This document shows positions 23,931-35,100 of a stretch of 64,000 nt of DNA, piece after piece. A program made the position numbers and the translations under genes. The stretch lies in the NCBI GenBank assembly GCA_949316235.1, contig OX438745.1:997001-1061000 (forward strand), given 5' to 3'. Within the stretch, counting starts at the first letter, position 1. Each line of letters opens with the position of its first letter. The DNA comes from Oegoconia quadripuncta (Eukaryota; Arthropoda; Insecta; Lepidoptera; Autostichidae). The notes under the pieces are model-generated. The model did no database searches. It saw nothing but the letters and a program-made list of their open reading frames with translations, and was not told where the DNA came from.

Positions 23931-24739
23931 GAATCCTATTTTAGTTTGATGTTAAAAATACCGTGTGTGTTTTAAATACAACTTCAGAGTGAACTTAAAA
24001 ACATAGGCATCATTCGATAGTAATTTAGAACAGCTTATACTATGAGAGCAATACTGGACAAAACATCGATTTTCCAAGTGTTTTTTTTTAATAACCGAGT
24101 TCTTCATTCTAAACCACCATCTAAAAGATTACCAATGTTTTTAAATTTCACTCTGTATAATTTCTTTATAACAAATCATACAAATACAAGAAATAACACA
24201 TACCTATTAGATGGAATACAAATTACAATACTGAATGTTAATTTCTAACATCTACAAAACAAATTAAAATTAACGTATAAAAACTAATTGAAAATTATAA
24301 TGGCAGTGAAATTAATATAAAATCGAAGGCTCAATTTTTAAATCATACTCCCAAATAGATTTAGAAGCATGGTGATCTAGAAATTCGTGTAAAAGTTGTA
24401 TAGAGGTGATATAAAATTGCCGTGTAAGCGTCTTATTATAGCAAATATTTGAACAATATAAAGCACTTGATACAGTTAATAAATATTAACATATGACCAT
24501 GTTTAGCAAAGACTCCCCAACCAATTCTTCCCAATTAGGCCTATATCTCAATAGGCAACCCTGGTATCTTGAGTTACTACACGAGAAAAACCAGATCAGT
24601 CACCAGATACGTCACAATTGAAAAAGACGTCGAAGAGACAATGCTACTGTTAAGTGTGTCACAGACAGTGAAGATACGATAATATTTTATATTAAGTTAT
24701 GAAATATACGCCTAATATATATATATATATCTTTATAGG
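23931..24739. other. No gene recognised
   Basis: AT-rich. The frame 24042-24248 has no recognised domain. Confidence 0.5.
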
Positions 24740-25030
24740 AGCGTCGGTGGCTCAGCGGTTAAGACGCGGTCTCTCAATTTGGGTGGTCCGGGTTCGATTC
24801 CCAGGCAGGCCATGTACCAATGAGTTTTTATACCTAATCACTTATGTGCCTTTATTCGACTGCCCTTAAACGGTGAAGGAAAACATCGTGAGGAAACCTG
24901 CATGCCTAAGAAATAAAATATCTGAGGCAACCAATTGCCTCTATTATATTTGGCCCAAGCCAGCGTGGTAGACTATGACCCATACTCCCTCATATACGAG
25001 GGAAGGCCTATATCCCTGCAGTATATCTTT
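24740..25030 (+). mobile_element. tRNA-derived SINE, family A, with target duplication
   Basis: Begins agcgtcggtggctcagcggt (A box) with ccgggttcgattcccaggca (B box), runs through gaggaaacctgcatgcctaa and ends ctatatccctgcag. The flanks share tatatcttta on both sides, a likely target duplication. Confidence 0.85.
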
Positions 25031-25889
25031 AGATCAGAGGCTCTCTATCTCATATTTATTATCATATAGCTCTCTGTAAAAGAGGCAGGAAAAAGTACAT
25101 TATCTTCGTCGTGTGTGATGCGCTTTATACGTAGTCGTCTACAGCTAAAACTACAACCATTGTAACGAGCTAGCTCGTTTGCATTAATTATTTTCGCTCT
25201 AGACAAAACAAGCCATAGATATCGTAATTTCACACTCTAATACTCATGACTGGTGTCACCTTGAACGACAAAAAATCTTTTTGCTTACGTCAATCAAATC
25301 GATCGAACGCAAAAAAATTGAACCTGGTGACTGATGTCCTACTGAGATATAACCCTAACTCCTATAATCCAGCGGTCAAGTCGATTTTCAGTTTTAGAAA
25401 ATTAATTATTTACGCCTTTAAAACCTCATTCGGTTTACGAGCGGGTCTACACATTCGATTCGAACATTTGCTACAACAGACAATATATTAAGCAGACGTA
25501 ATTGAATACTGCCGTTCTACCTACACTATCTACTAATTATAACAACCTTTCACACAAACCTTATTATTGTCCGACATTAACCATGCATAGGACGTCCCAA
25601 CTACAAAACAGGGAAGGTAAATAATTCAATTTGAATATCTAGTGTCTTATCTAATTTGCCTCGAAAGGGAATCGAATACGCTATATGCGTAGACAACCAA
25701 TGGTTTAGTTTAGAGTATCGTTTCTCAACTCTTTCAGTGCTGCGACCCCCTAAATAAAAAGCCAAACAAACGAGTGAAAAGCCTGACGACTCCTCACTCA
25801 AATATTTACCTTTATCAAACTAACATGTCAAAAACTTGTATTTACGTAACAAGTCTTACTTTTTTGACAGATTGCGATCCTCCCTATAT
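25031..25889. other. No gene recognised
   Basis: Short frames on both strands (25045-25233, 25246-25491, 25601-25801) lack recognised domains and splice context. Confidence 0.45.
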
Positions 25890-26120
25890 CTGACCCCTGT
25901 CCTATGAAGGGACTATAAAGCTATCCTTATATCTGTTTCCCCCTATTTTTGAAACCCCGTTTATTTTTGAATCTCCCCTTATTTTATCCCTCTTACTTTT
26001 GAATCCGTCCCTTATGTTAAATATCACCATTATTTTTGAATCCCCCCTTTATTTTTAAATCCCCCCCCCCCCCGATATTTCTTAAACCCCTCTTTATTTT
26101 TGAGCCCCCCCCCCCCGCGG
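25890..26120. repeat. Degenerate C/T-rich minisatellite
   Basis: Loose units of about 20 bp (ccccttatttttgaatcc and variants) recur with C-runs up to 14 bases. No coding frame. Confidence 0.75.
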
Positions 26121-26664
26121 GCTATAAACTATAGCTTAAAGAAGTCAGTAGGACTGGACAAGCGATCGTCCAAATCTATACATTTTACGACTACTGACTG
26201 ACAAGCAAGGTCACAAGAGCTTGGATCTCTTTCCAAGAGTCTACATATTGTCTATGGCTTCAACTCTCCTGTTTGGGACGTCCTATCGACAAGTATATCT
26301 TTCCAAATATAAAAATTGAGTAATCCCAATGAGAGTGCAATCTTACTTTTAAACACGTGGGTCTAATATGAGCATTTTAATTTTAACATTCCAGTTTTTT
26401 AATATCTAAAGCTTACCTCCTAAGGCACATTGACAGTGAATAAAATTAAAATAATTTATAATCAAATATAATATTCGTTAAAATTATCGTTGAGAACTTA
26501 AATTTAAAATCACATACAATTATTGATTTAGATATTGCTTATTTACTTTGCTAAGAAATATATGAGCTTGGACCCAAGCAAAAAAGTGGATTTTCGTTAT
26601 GACATTTGAAGACATTTTTTTACATTACTCTATTATTATGTTATCATTGAAAATAAATGTCAAG

Positions 26665-26880
26665 ACTGTTTAGATGATAATCATCCATGGTCAAAACCAT
26701 CTCGTTTGCATGCCAGACTATTTCACAAGTAATAATGAAATATATTGTGCGTTTTTTTTTAAAGAGCAAACCTTTAAAGTTTCTTGTTTGTTATTCTCCA
26801 GAGAAAATTGCCTTTTGAACATGCAATAGCTTAAGTCCGCCTGTTTTAAATGTACTCTATGTATCTACAAAATAACTCTG
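26665..26880 (+). repeat. Half of the foldback element plus repeat E
   Basis: Arm (tgtttagatgataatcatcc, atgccagactatttcacaag) then repeat E (aaagtttcttgtttgttatt, ttaaatgtactctatgtatc). Confidence 0.6.
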
Positions 26881-27814
26881 TTATGGGCACTCGCAGAAGC
26901 GTCAGGTTTTAAGAAAACCAAGCGTGTTAGTGTAGGAGTCTGCGCAATGAACAGATTTTGCGCGATGCGAATATATGAGCTGAGTTTGCCGATATTATTT
27001 AAAACCTTTAATATACCAGAGGGCTTTATTCAGCAAATGTTTAACCCAAAATTCAGGTATTATCGGAACTAAATAGTCGTATATAAAAAAAATTGCTTTA
27101 CGCTTTGTACGTATTTCCATTACACAGTTAGTTTCTCAAATAAGTAAGCATCAAATATAAATTAGCAAAATAAATCGAGAGAATCCAACAGAGATATCCA
27201 TTAAAATTGATTATTACATTCACGTACATATACGTGAGTTTGTTATACATATAACATGCACAGTCGGCAACGGTATTAAGTATACGGTGAGTTATGAATA
27301 CAAATGTTTGTAAAGTAGATCCGGAATGATAAAATGCTTTTCAAAGTCCACTTTTTCTATTTTGGAGTCACTTTAAGGGTAAAGGATAGCGACCAGTTTT
27401 CATATACGCGGTAATCAATCATATGTAAAAACATATGCCATAATTTCAGTATTTTAGTAAAAAAAAGTTGAAGTTAGTAGATTCTAAGTTGCTTGAATGA
27501 AGTAGGTTTTAATTTATAAGTCGTTGGTCTTACGCACACGTGGGGCACACGAAAATAGAAATGCCGAAATGATTACAATAAAATATTTAAACATATTCAC
27601 GCAAACTAATCCGTATCTGTCGTCGCATTTAAATGAGGCCTGGGGGGGGGGCGAAAGAGCTGGTAGCTACCTCGGGCATGGAATTAGCCTTGCCATTCTA
27701 CTGGGTAATGTTGCCAGTCTTTTAGGCACGGTTTCTACCATTTGTAGATATGGAGAGTAGAGGGCGTGTTCGTATCTGTTTCTGTGTTTTTGCTGTTTAA
27801 TTTTGTGTTATAAA

Positions 27815-28070
27815 TAAATAAATATCTTTGCACATACACCAGCGCCATTTAGTTCCACGCTGAAGCAACTAGGCTTGTATTATGGATCCCAGAAGGTTGA
27901 TAAACTACACAAATACATTTTTTTTTTGTAAATAAATACATGTATATATGAAAAACACATGTCTGTATTCATCATACAAACATATGGTCCCGGCGGGATT
28001 CGAACCAGCGACCTATTGGTATAGCGGTCAGAGTTATAACCACTACACCAAACAGATCGTCAAAATGTGG
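27815..28070 (-). mobile_element. tRNA-derived SINE, family C
   Basis: The minus-strand head tgtttggtgtagtggttata and B box tggttcgaatcc precede a body with tgtgtagtttatcaaccttc and an aaat-type tail. Complete. Confidence 0.8.
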
Positions 28071-28601
28071 TCGAATAGTTAGTAAGAATTTAGTAGTAAA
28101 AAATTTGATTTGATTGATTTTAACACTCAATGGTATAATAATTCTTAAAGAATACAAAAATAACCTTGAAGTTTCTTAGTAATTTTTATTAATCAAGGAA
28201 AAGACATCATCGACTATTCACCGATTCCAATCATGACATGTATACTTAATACCGTAGCGCTGACCTATTTACTTGTGTTTATGATTCGTGTGAGATTCAC
28301 CATTGTTTCATAACATATTCGTTTTCAGTTCTTATTAAAGGTTATTTTATTAAGGACAACAAACAGCTGCACAATGTATATACTTAATCTAGTTTTACAA
28401 ACACATGTGGATCATTGTACAACCAGCAACGTTATCCACAGGTTACAAAAGATGTGGATCAAATAACACTGGTCATTTATTAGTACAATCGTTGATTTGG
28501 TTCTGTTGTTGGATGAAATGGTATCTCGTGATACATGCGAGGCGAAGACAGGTTATGAGAGGTGATCAATTTAATTATTAGATAAAACAAATCACAGTAT
28601 A

Positions 28602-28864
28602 CACCGTGTAACGGTTAAGTGTAGTCATATTTTAAGGGCTTGTTCTACCCATCAATACGAACAACTTTTACTATGGGGGCAACTTCGAAATCGCGAAAAA
28701 AAAAACAGCTGTTCCATAGAAAATTTCAATAACCTCCCGATGCAATGTATGAAACAGCTGATTTTTTTTTCGCGATTTCGAAGTTGCCCCCATAGTAAAA
28801 GTTGTTCGTATTGATGGGTAGAACAAGCCCTTAAAATATGACTACACTTAACCGTTACACCCTG
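28602..28864. mobile_element. TA-flanked hairpin MITE (263 bp)
   Basis: The arms are about 108 bp and almost perfectly complementary, with a loop of about 45 bp. The ends read caccgtgtaacgg and, in reverse complement, cagggtgtaacgg, and TA lies on both sides. This fits a Tc1/mariner- or related TA-targeting family. The frame at 28652-28888 is a product of the inverted repeat. Confidence 0.8.
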
Positions 28865-29067
28865 TATAAGAGTTGGAGGACAACACATGAGAGGTGTTAT
28901 CCCTTTAATTAGAAATGAATATATTTTGCTGTTGAATTTTAATTATACAAGTTTGGAAAGTAGGTCCTGTCTAATAAAATGCTGTCTCTTTTTCCATTCA
29001 AGAGTCCCTTTACAAAATGTTATAGTGTCTTGTTATTTAGATTAGAAAGAAAGAGATAGGTTTATAT

Positions 29068-29490
29068 TTGGTCTTTACCCATGAAATTGGAGTTTTTTTT
29101 CTTCGTTAATCATATGTACCAATTCCTGCGATTTTCAAAGCTATAACCAAATTTTTTTTTTATTTGGAAAATGGAATATTATTTCAAGGTTTCACGTGAA
29201 ATATTTTTTAATTTCTCGGCTAAATCACATAATAAAAAAAAATTGAACTGAGCTGTTTTCATGTGCTTCCCATAATCATTTCTTAGATTCGCTGAAACTT
29301 TTATAAAGCGGTTACTTTTAAAAATTAACGTTGCCTATACTTAACTTAATGTTATCCGATAATACACACAAAGTTTTCCTAAATTTGGATTTGCCTTTCC
29401 CAAAAAAAAAAAACAAAAATGTTTGTAAACAGTCTTAAATCTTCATGCAAAACGCCAATTTCATAGGTAAGGACCTAATATTAGAAAATG
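29068..29490 (+). mobile_element. MITE, copy 1
   Basis: The terminal inverted repeats resemble ggtccttacctatgaaattg and its complement. The interior includes aaagcggttacttttaaaaa and tgttatccgataatacacac. A second copy lies inverted at 35612-36015. Confidence 0.75.
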
Positions 29491-30989
29491 TTGTTTTTTG
29501 CTTTTGGCTCTACTGCTTATGGTCCGTTTAAACATATTATTAGCTATGGAGCTAAATAATGAACTATAAAATTTGAAGCAATAATATTCTTTTCTCTGGG
29601 CAGACCCACGGACAAGTTCCATTAGGGATACCTGTGGTAACTTTATAAGTTGCATTTAGAGGTACCACGAGCAAAGCTGTTTATCCGAGGTACTCGCTTC
29701 CCGAGTTCACTTGAAATCACGGAACAATCGTATACAGTCTCGTCTTATTATCTGCTCCGTGGGTATACCATAGAAAATTGGTATAAACTCATACCACGAG
29801 CAAAGCTAAAATACTGAACACAGGACCTTCTCCTTTTTTGGAGTCGGTTAAACAATGATACAGTTGGTATAATTAATCATACAGAGCTATGTTATATGGT
29901 CAATGGTAGCGTGCTGGCTATTTAAATTTACTATCCGCAGTTCTCTGAAAATGACAATCTAGAAGAGACTGAATTAGCCATCACAATTTTATACAATTTA
30001 TAATTTCTATTTGGGAGCTGGTCGACATACACCAAACGTGTTTGTCATTCAGTTAGTCACTAATTTTGTAATAACTTTTTTTAACTATTTTAAAATGATT
30101 TTAAAAGTTTCTCATTTAGACACTAACTGTGTCTGTGTTACAAAATAGTGTTTTAGAAATTCGTAAAAAAATTACGATACCATTAATCACGTAAAATAGA
30201 TACGAATGAATAACTATGATGCCGACTGTACATTAAAACATCATAACTTACATAACACAAAGAGGTCATGCTTAGTTTAACATATCCAATCTTTCTTTAA
30301 AAAATTAACGACCAATAAATCAAAGTAATTAGTATACTGGGTGATCGGCTCGGTAGCGAGCTGCCATCGAGAATTTTATTACGACTAAAGCTAATTCAGT
30401 AGCGCCATCTATCGGATACTTAAGTTAATACGCGGCAGTTTCGCCATAGTGAGTGAACCTGTTCGTTAACCCTAAGGGCGACACTAAAGGTCATTTACTT
30501 TTCAGTGACAGCTCTACAGTTTAAAAGTACTTTCCTCAACTGCTGTCACTTATTCCGAAAGGATGCCTCGATCAGATTTAACATTTTACAGCTGTTAAAT
30601 GTCCCGCTTCTGGGGTTAATACTGGCTAGGCTATTTAATCTACTATTCATGCATCAGCTGTTATAAGTTTTGTTACAAATGACGCAACTACTAGACCTAT
30701 TTCGCTCCTGTACGATTACTATTAAATCTTCAGAAATATGTTTATATCTTTCTGTGATAATTCAAGGTAATCTCAATAAACAATCAGCGGTTAAACTTGT
30801 GTATAGATCACCAATAGAGAAATTCAACAAAACAATCCAACGAACAGAAAAAACAAGAATTGCGTATCACGTAATTAATATTGGAATCCCCGTCTCTAAA
30901 TTCATACAGTATATTTTATTCTTATTTTTCTTTGCCGAATCATAAATTTTACAATTAGGTATTTCAAAATGTATTTGTATTGACTTATT
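29491..30989. other. No gene recognised
   Basis: A direct repeat of accacgagcaaagct occurs at about 29665 and 29796. The frames 29461-29655 and 30670-30945 have no recognised domain. Confidence 0.45.
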
Positions 30990-31125
30990 TAAAAAGAACA
31001 ACCCCGGAGTTTCTTGCTCGTTCTTCTCTGGGGGACTGCCTAGTGAATGAGCGATAACTGTATGTCATGACGATTTCAAATGTTATTCTTATAATTTACG
31101 AAATAAAACATTTTTGATTTGATTT
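30990..31125 (+). repeat. Dispersed repeat E
   Basis: Contains ggagtttcttgctcgttctt and ends aaataaaacatttttgattt. Other partial copies lie at 2530-2620, 23700-23810 and 59110-59300 (plus) and at 4400-4560 and 43740-43865 (minus). Confidence 0.55.
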
Positions 31126-31177
31126 TACACATAAATAAACATTTCGTGTAATTGGTTGTTATTAAATTATCAAAAAT

Positions 31178-31462
31178 GCACGAATCGGAGGTCACGGGTT
31201 CGTTCCCCAGCTGGGTACATGTTTAGTACTCGGTTTGATTGGTGGTAGGGCATTTTAAATGTCCACCTGGCTGGCCATCATCTTGTCTAAGTCTGCAACC
31301 AAACAGCAATGTTGATAGCATTGTTGTGTTTCGGTTGTCAGACATAAGATAGACAATCCCCCAAATAAGTTGAGGTTTGAGGACAGAACGCGTCCTCATC
31401 GGCCTCATCTTCACTTAAAATCAGGTGTGTTCAACGTCAAGGGTTAATGTTGTGCATAAAAA
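31178..31462 (+). mobile_element. tRNA-derived SINE, family D, lacking the first bases
   Basis: Starts within the tRNA-like head (gaatcggaggtcacgggttc). The body is more diverged than the other copies. It ends gcataaaaataaac. Confidence 0.7.
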
Positions 31463-32061
31463 TAAACGAGGATTATTTGTATAAGAAGATAGATAATATG
31501 TTGCACTTATGACCTTTTTCGTTACAAACTCAACGCTAGAATACATAGAAATAGACACATAGAGGAAAGTTACCTACGCATGATATTATTAATTTAATTG
31601 ACATTCTAAATGGGATTTTATTTTTTGTTTATTGTTGATTGACTGTGGAATTGGAGCACTTCTTTGAACTTACAACATACATATGTAGCTTCATAAAAAT
31701 TATAACTATTGGTGATTGAAACGACATTAATAACATAGATATCCCTTTCCTCCATATTGCCATGCCTGACAAGGTACATGTGTATGTTAGTACTTACCTA
31801 TGTATTGTAACTATGACATGTGTAATGCAATAAATATATGAATTAGATTCGAATATTAGAGAACGGAGATGTCGGCACAACACTAGCGTAAAGTTTGCCA
31901 AATTCTGCATATTCAGTGTCTAATTTGTTATTCCTTGTTTTTTCTGTACCGTGAACGACTTTGAAAGTAAAGTGTAAAATATTTTACGTATTTCGTTGGT
32001 ATATCTACGCCTAGTGCCGTAGTGGTCGCCGTTAGCGGCTCCGAATGCACTTGTACGTGAA

Positions 32062-32193
32062 TCAAACCTTGTTCTCTTTGAGCGCGTACATGACGCTGTC
32101 AACGAACGTGGCAGCGACGGTATAGTTCTTCGTCTCAAGGAACGTGGTAGTCTTGTTGCGGGCCACTGGATCTGTTGAGAATACTTCCAGTAT
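32062..32193 (-). CDS. S: Star-like gene, last exon
   Basis: The acceptor ttttattttccag precedes ILEVFSTDPVARNKTTTFLE. The exon ends SVMYALKENKV and TGA. ILEVFSTDP followed by FLETKNYTV resembles the last strand and helix of FkbM-fold proteins (VE plus FL...GY). Two sequons, NKT and NYT, are visible. The 3' UTR runs to lower coordinates; no clear poly(A) signal was pinned down. The intron upstream is filled by a decayed LINE. Confidence 0.75.
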   Translation of the reverse strand: MLEVFSTDPVARNKTTTFLETKNYTVAATFVDSVMYALKENKV

Positions 32194-35100
32194 CTGGAAA
32201 ATAAAAGACAAATGAGGATTTAAATTTTTGTAACGGTAATACATATGTAACGTCACAACCTTCGTCACAAATGGAGTGGTCGGAGATATCCCAGAATCAG
32301 AATCAATTTATTGTAGAACTGTGGTACATGGGTGATATTATAATATGTATTGTTGCATTGGTTTGACAGTCCTTACCTCTAACAGGCGTACAATATTAAT
32401 TTTCATGCATATATTATAATTTAAATTAAGAACTAAAATTAATTATAATATTATAAAATCTTTGCATTGCTATAAAAATGTCAAATTATTAATAATAATT
32501 ATATCAATGGTGCTCTTTTAGAATAAAATTCCTTAAGACTATAAAATACGTTATTTACCAGCCAAAACATTAAATTTTTTTTTAAATTGAGGTTCCTTTA
32601 AACCTTTCATTTCAAGCGGGATCCTATTATATACTCGGGCTGTCACATATGTACTTTTGTCCATTATCATGCATGCTATTCTGGGCAAGACCAAACGATC
32701 CATATCCCTCAAGCTTCGACTAATTACGACATCAGAGACCTTATTAAATGATGACATATTTTGCCTAACGAATAAACATAACTCCATTATAAATATACCT
32801 GTTAGGGTCAAAAATCCTTTACACTTAAATAAGTCTCGGAGAGAGTAACCATTAGGTTTTGCAAATATTATTCGCAGACATCTTTTCTGGTGGATAAATG
32901 TGTCCATAGCATTAACAAAATTCCCCCAAAATATTACACCTTATAAAAGCAGAGGATATACATTTCCATAGTATGATTTCGTAGCCACTTCCACAGATGC
33001 AACATCCTTCAGTACAGAGAGTGCGTAACAGTAACTACTAATTCGTTTGTGTAGTCCTTCAATGTGAGCTTTCCAATTTCAATGTTTACCGAGTGTTACA
33101 CCCAAAAAGCGAATATCCTGTACTTCTTCAATATCTATGCCATTATAATAAATTTTGATGTCATTATATATGTTCTTGTAATTTCCAAATTGCATTACTT
33201 TTGTTTTTGTCAGATTTACATCTAAATTTAAACTGCGTAGCCATGTAGTCATATAACTAATTGTTTGTAATATGTCATTAATAAGATTAAAGTTATTACT
33301 GTTTTTTTTTGACAATAAATAAAATAGTTGCATCGTCAGCAAACATAGTACATAAATGATCAGTTAATTTAGGCAGTTTAATGATATATATTAAAAACAA
33401 TAATGGCCCCAATACACTGCCTTGTGGAACTCCATGAACCACGGTTTTATTTGAAGACTTTACTTCTATGGTTTCAGTACACGCATTATAAGAATTTAGT
33501 ACCAGTGCATGCTGTCTGTCAGTTAGATATGACCGTAGTAAATCATTAGCAATTCCTCTGATATCAACGTGTTCTAACTTCTTTAGCAAAACAGAATGTA
33601 CAACACAATCGAATGCCTTGGACATATCTAGAAAGAGAGCAGCACAATCATATTTGTCATTTAATGACTGACACAGTTTCCTATAGAAAGTGTAAACAGC
33701 TTGTGAAGTAGATCGTGATTTTTTAAATCCAAATTGTCGGTGGTCCAAAATATTATATTTTTCTAAAAAGTCAGAAATTCGCACATATTATTTTCTCATA
33801 AATTTTTGAAAAACTTGGAAGTAAGGCTATTCTTCTATAGTTACCTGGGTCATCGCGTGAGCCCTTTTTATGCAGAGGTTTTATAATGCCACTTTTAAGG
33901 TTTTGAGGAAAACAGCCCTGTTCAAGCATCATATTAGCAATATGTGTCAGAGGTAGTGATATATATCCAATACTGGCCTTGATTACCTGCATAGAGATTC
34001 CATCTACACCAAAACTCTTCTTATTTTTAAGTTTTAACTATCGCAGTCACTTCATTTACACTTACTGGCCTGAGATAAATACTGTTATTGACCTTTTCAC
34101 TTCGCGGTTCATAATTATCTGTGTAATTTTGATCTACGTTTTGTTTAATGTATATATTATTCATTTAATTTGCAATTTTCATTTTGTTATTTATTAAGCT
34201 GTTGTTTACTTTTATTGAATCTATTGTTTCTTTGATTTCATTAGTATTAGTAGTATGTAATTTTATCAGACACCAAGTAGCCTTAGTCTTATTTACGCTT
34301 TTGTTAACGAAGTTTATGTCGGTCATTCTTTTTGAACAGCCAAATCCCAAAAACTACAAGTTCAATATCCCCGGTTCGCCTTATGAAATATACAGAAATG
34401 ACGTGAAGTGACAGGGGGTGAGCCCAACGCCGTTGAAACGTGCAAAATTATAGATGTTTTTCGGTGGAAAGTCGCTCAGTCGAAGAGACGGGTCGGTTGT
34501 ATTCAATGTGAGTGCCGACGCCACACAGCACGTCGCCGGGTGTGGACCCACCTTGAGGCGCACGCTGTGGAAGGGCACGTGCTGCAGCGCGGACAGCACG
34601 TGGTCGCCGGCCAGCTGCAGCAGGTCGGCGCGCGCCGCGTCGGCCGCCAGCAGCACGGTGTACAGCGGCAGGCACAGCACGCGCGAGCTGAACAGCGCCT
34701 CGGGGCCCTCCGCCGAGTGGTACGTCACCTGTATCGGGAAATATTGCTCAGTACGGCGGATTCTGTTCCATGTATCAACTTCAATAACCGCGTAGTGTGC
34801 GCCAGGTAGTGTACAGTGTGGGGGGGCTCACCTCCCGCGGGTGCGCGGAGGGGCTGAGGCAGGCGTGCAGCGCGCGGCAGGTAGTGTACAGTGTGGGGGG
34901 GCTCACCTCCCGCGGGTGCGCGGAGGGGCTGAGGCAGGCGTGCAGCGCGCGGCAGGTAGTGTACAGTGTGGGGGGGCTCACCTCCCGCGGGTGCGCGGAG
35001 GGGCTGAGGCAGGCGTGCAGCGCGCGGCAGGTAGTGTACAGTGTGGGGGGGCTCACCTCCCGCGGGTGCGCGGAGGGGCTGAGGCAGGCGTGCAGCGCGC

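Noticed and set aside
28652..28888. Minus-strand frame of 78 codons
   Set aside because: Lies entirely within the hairpin MITE.
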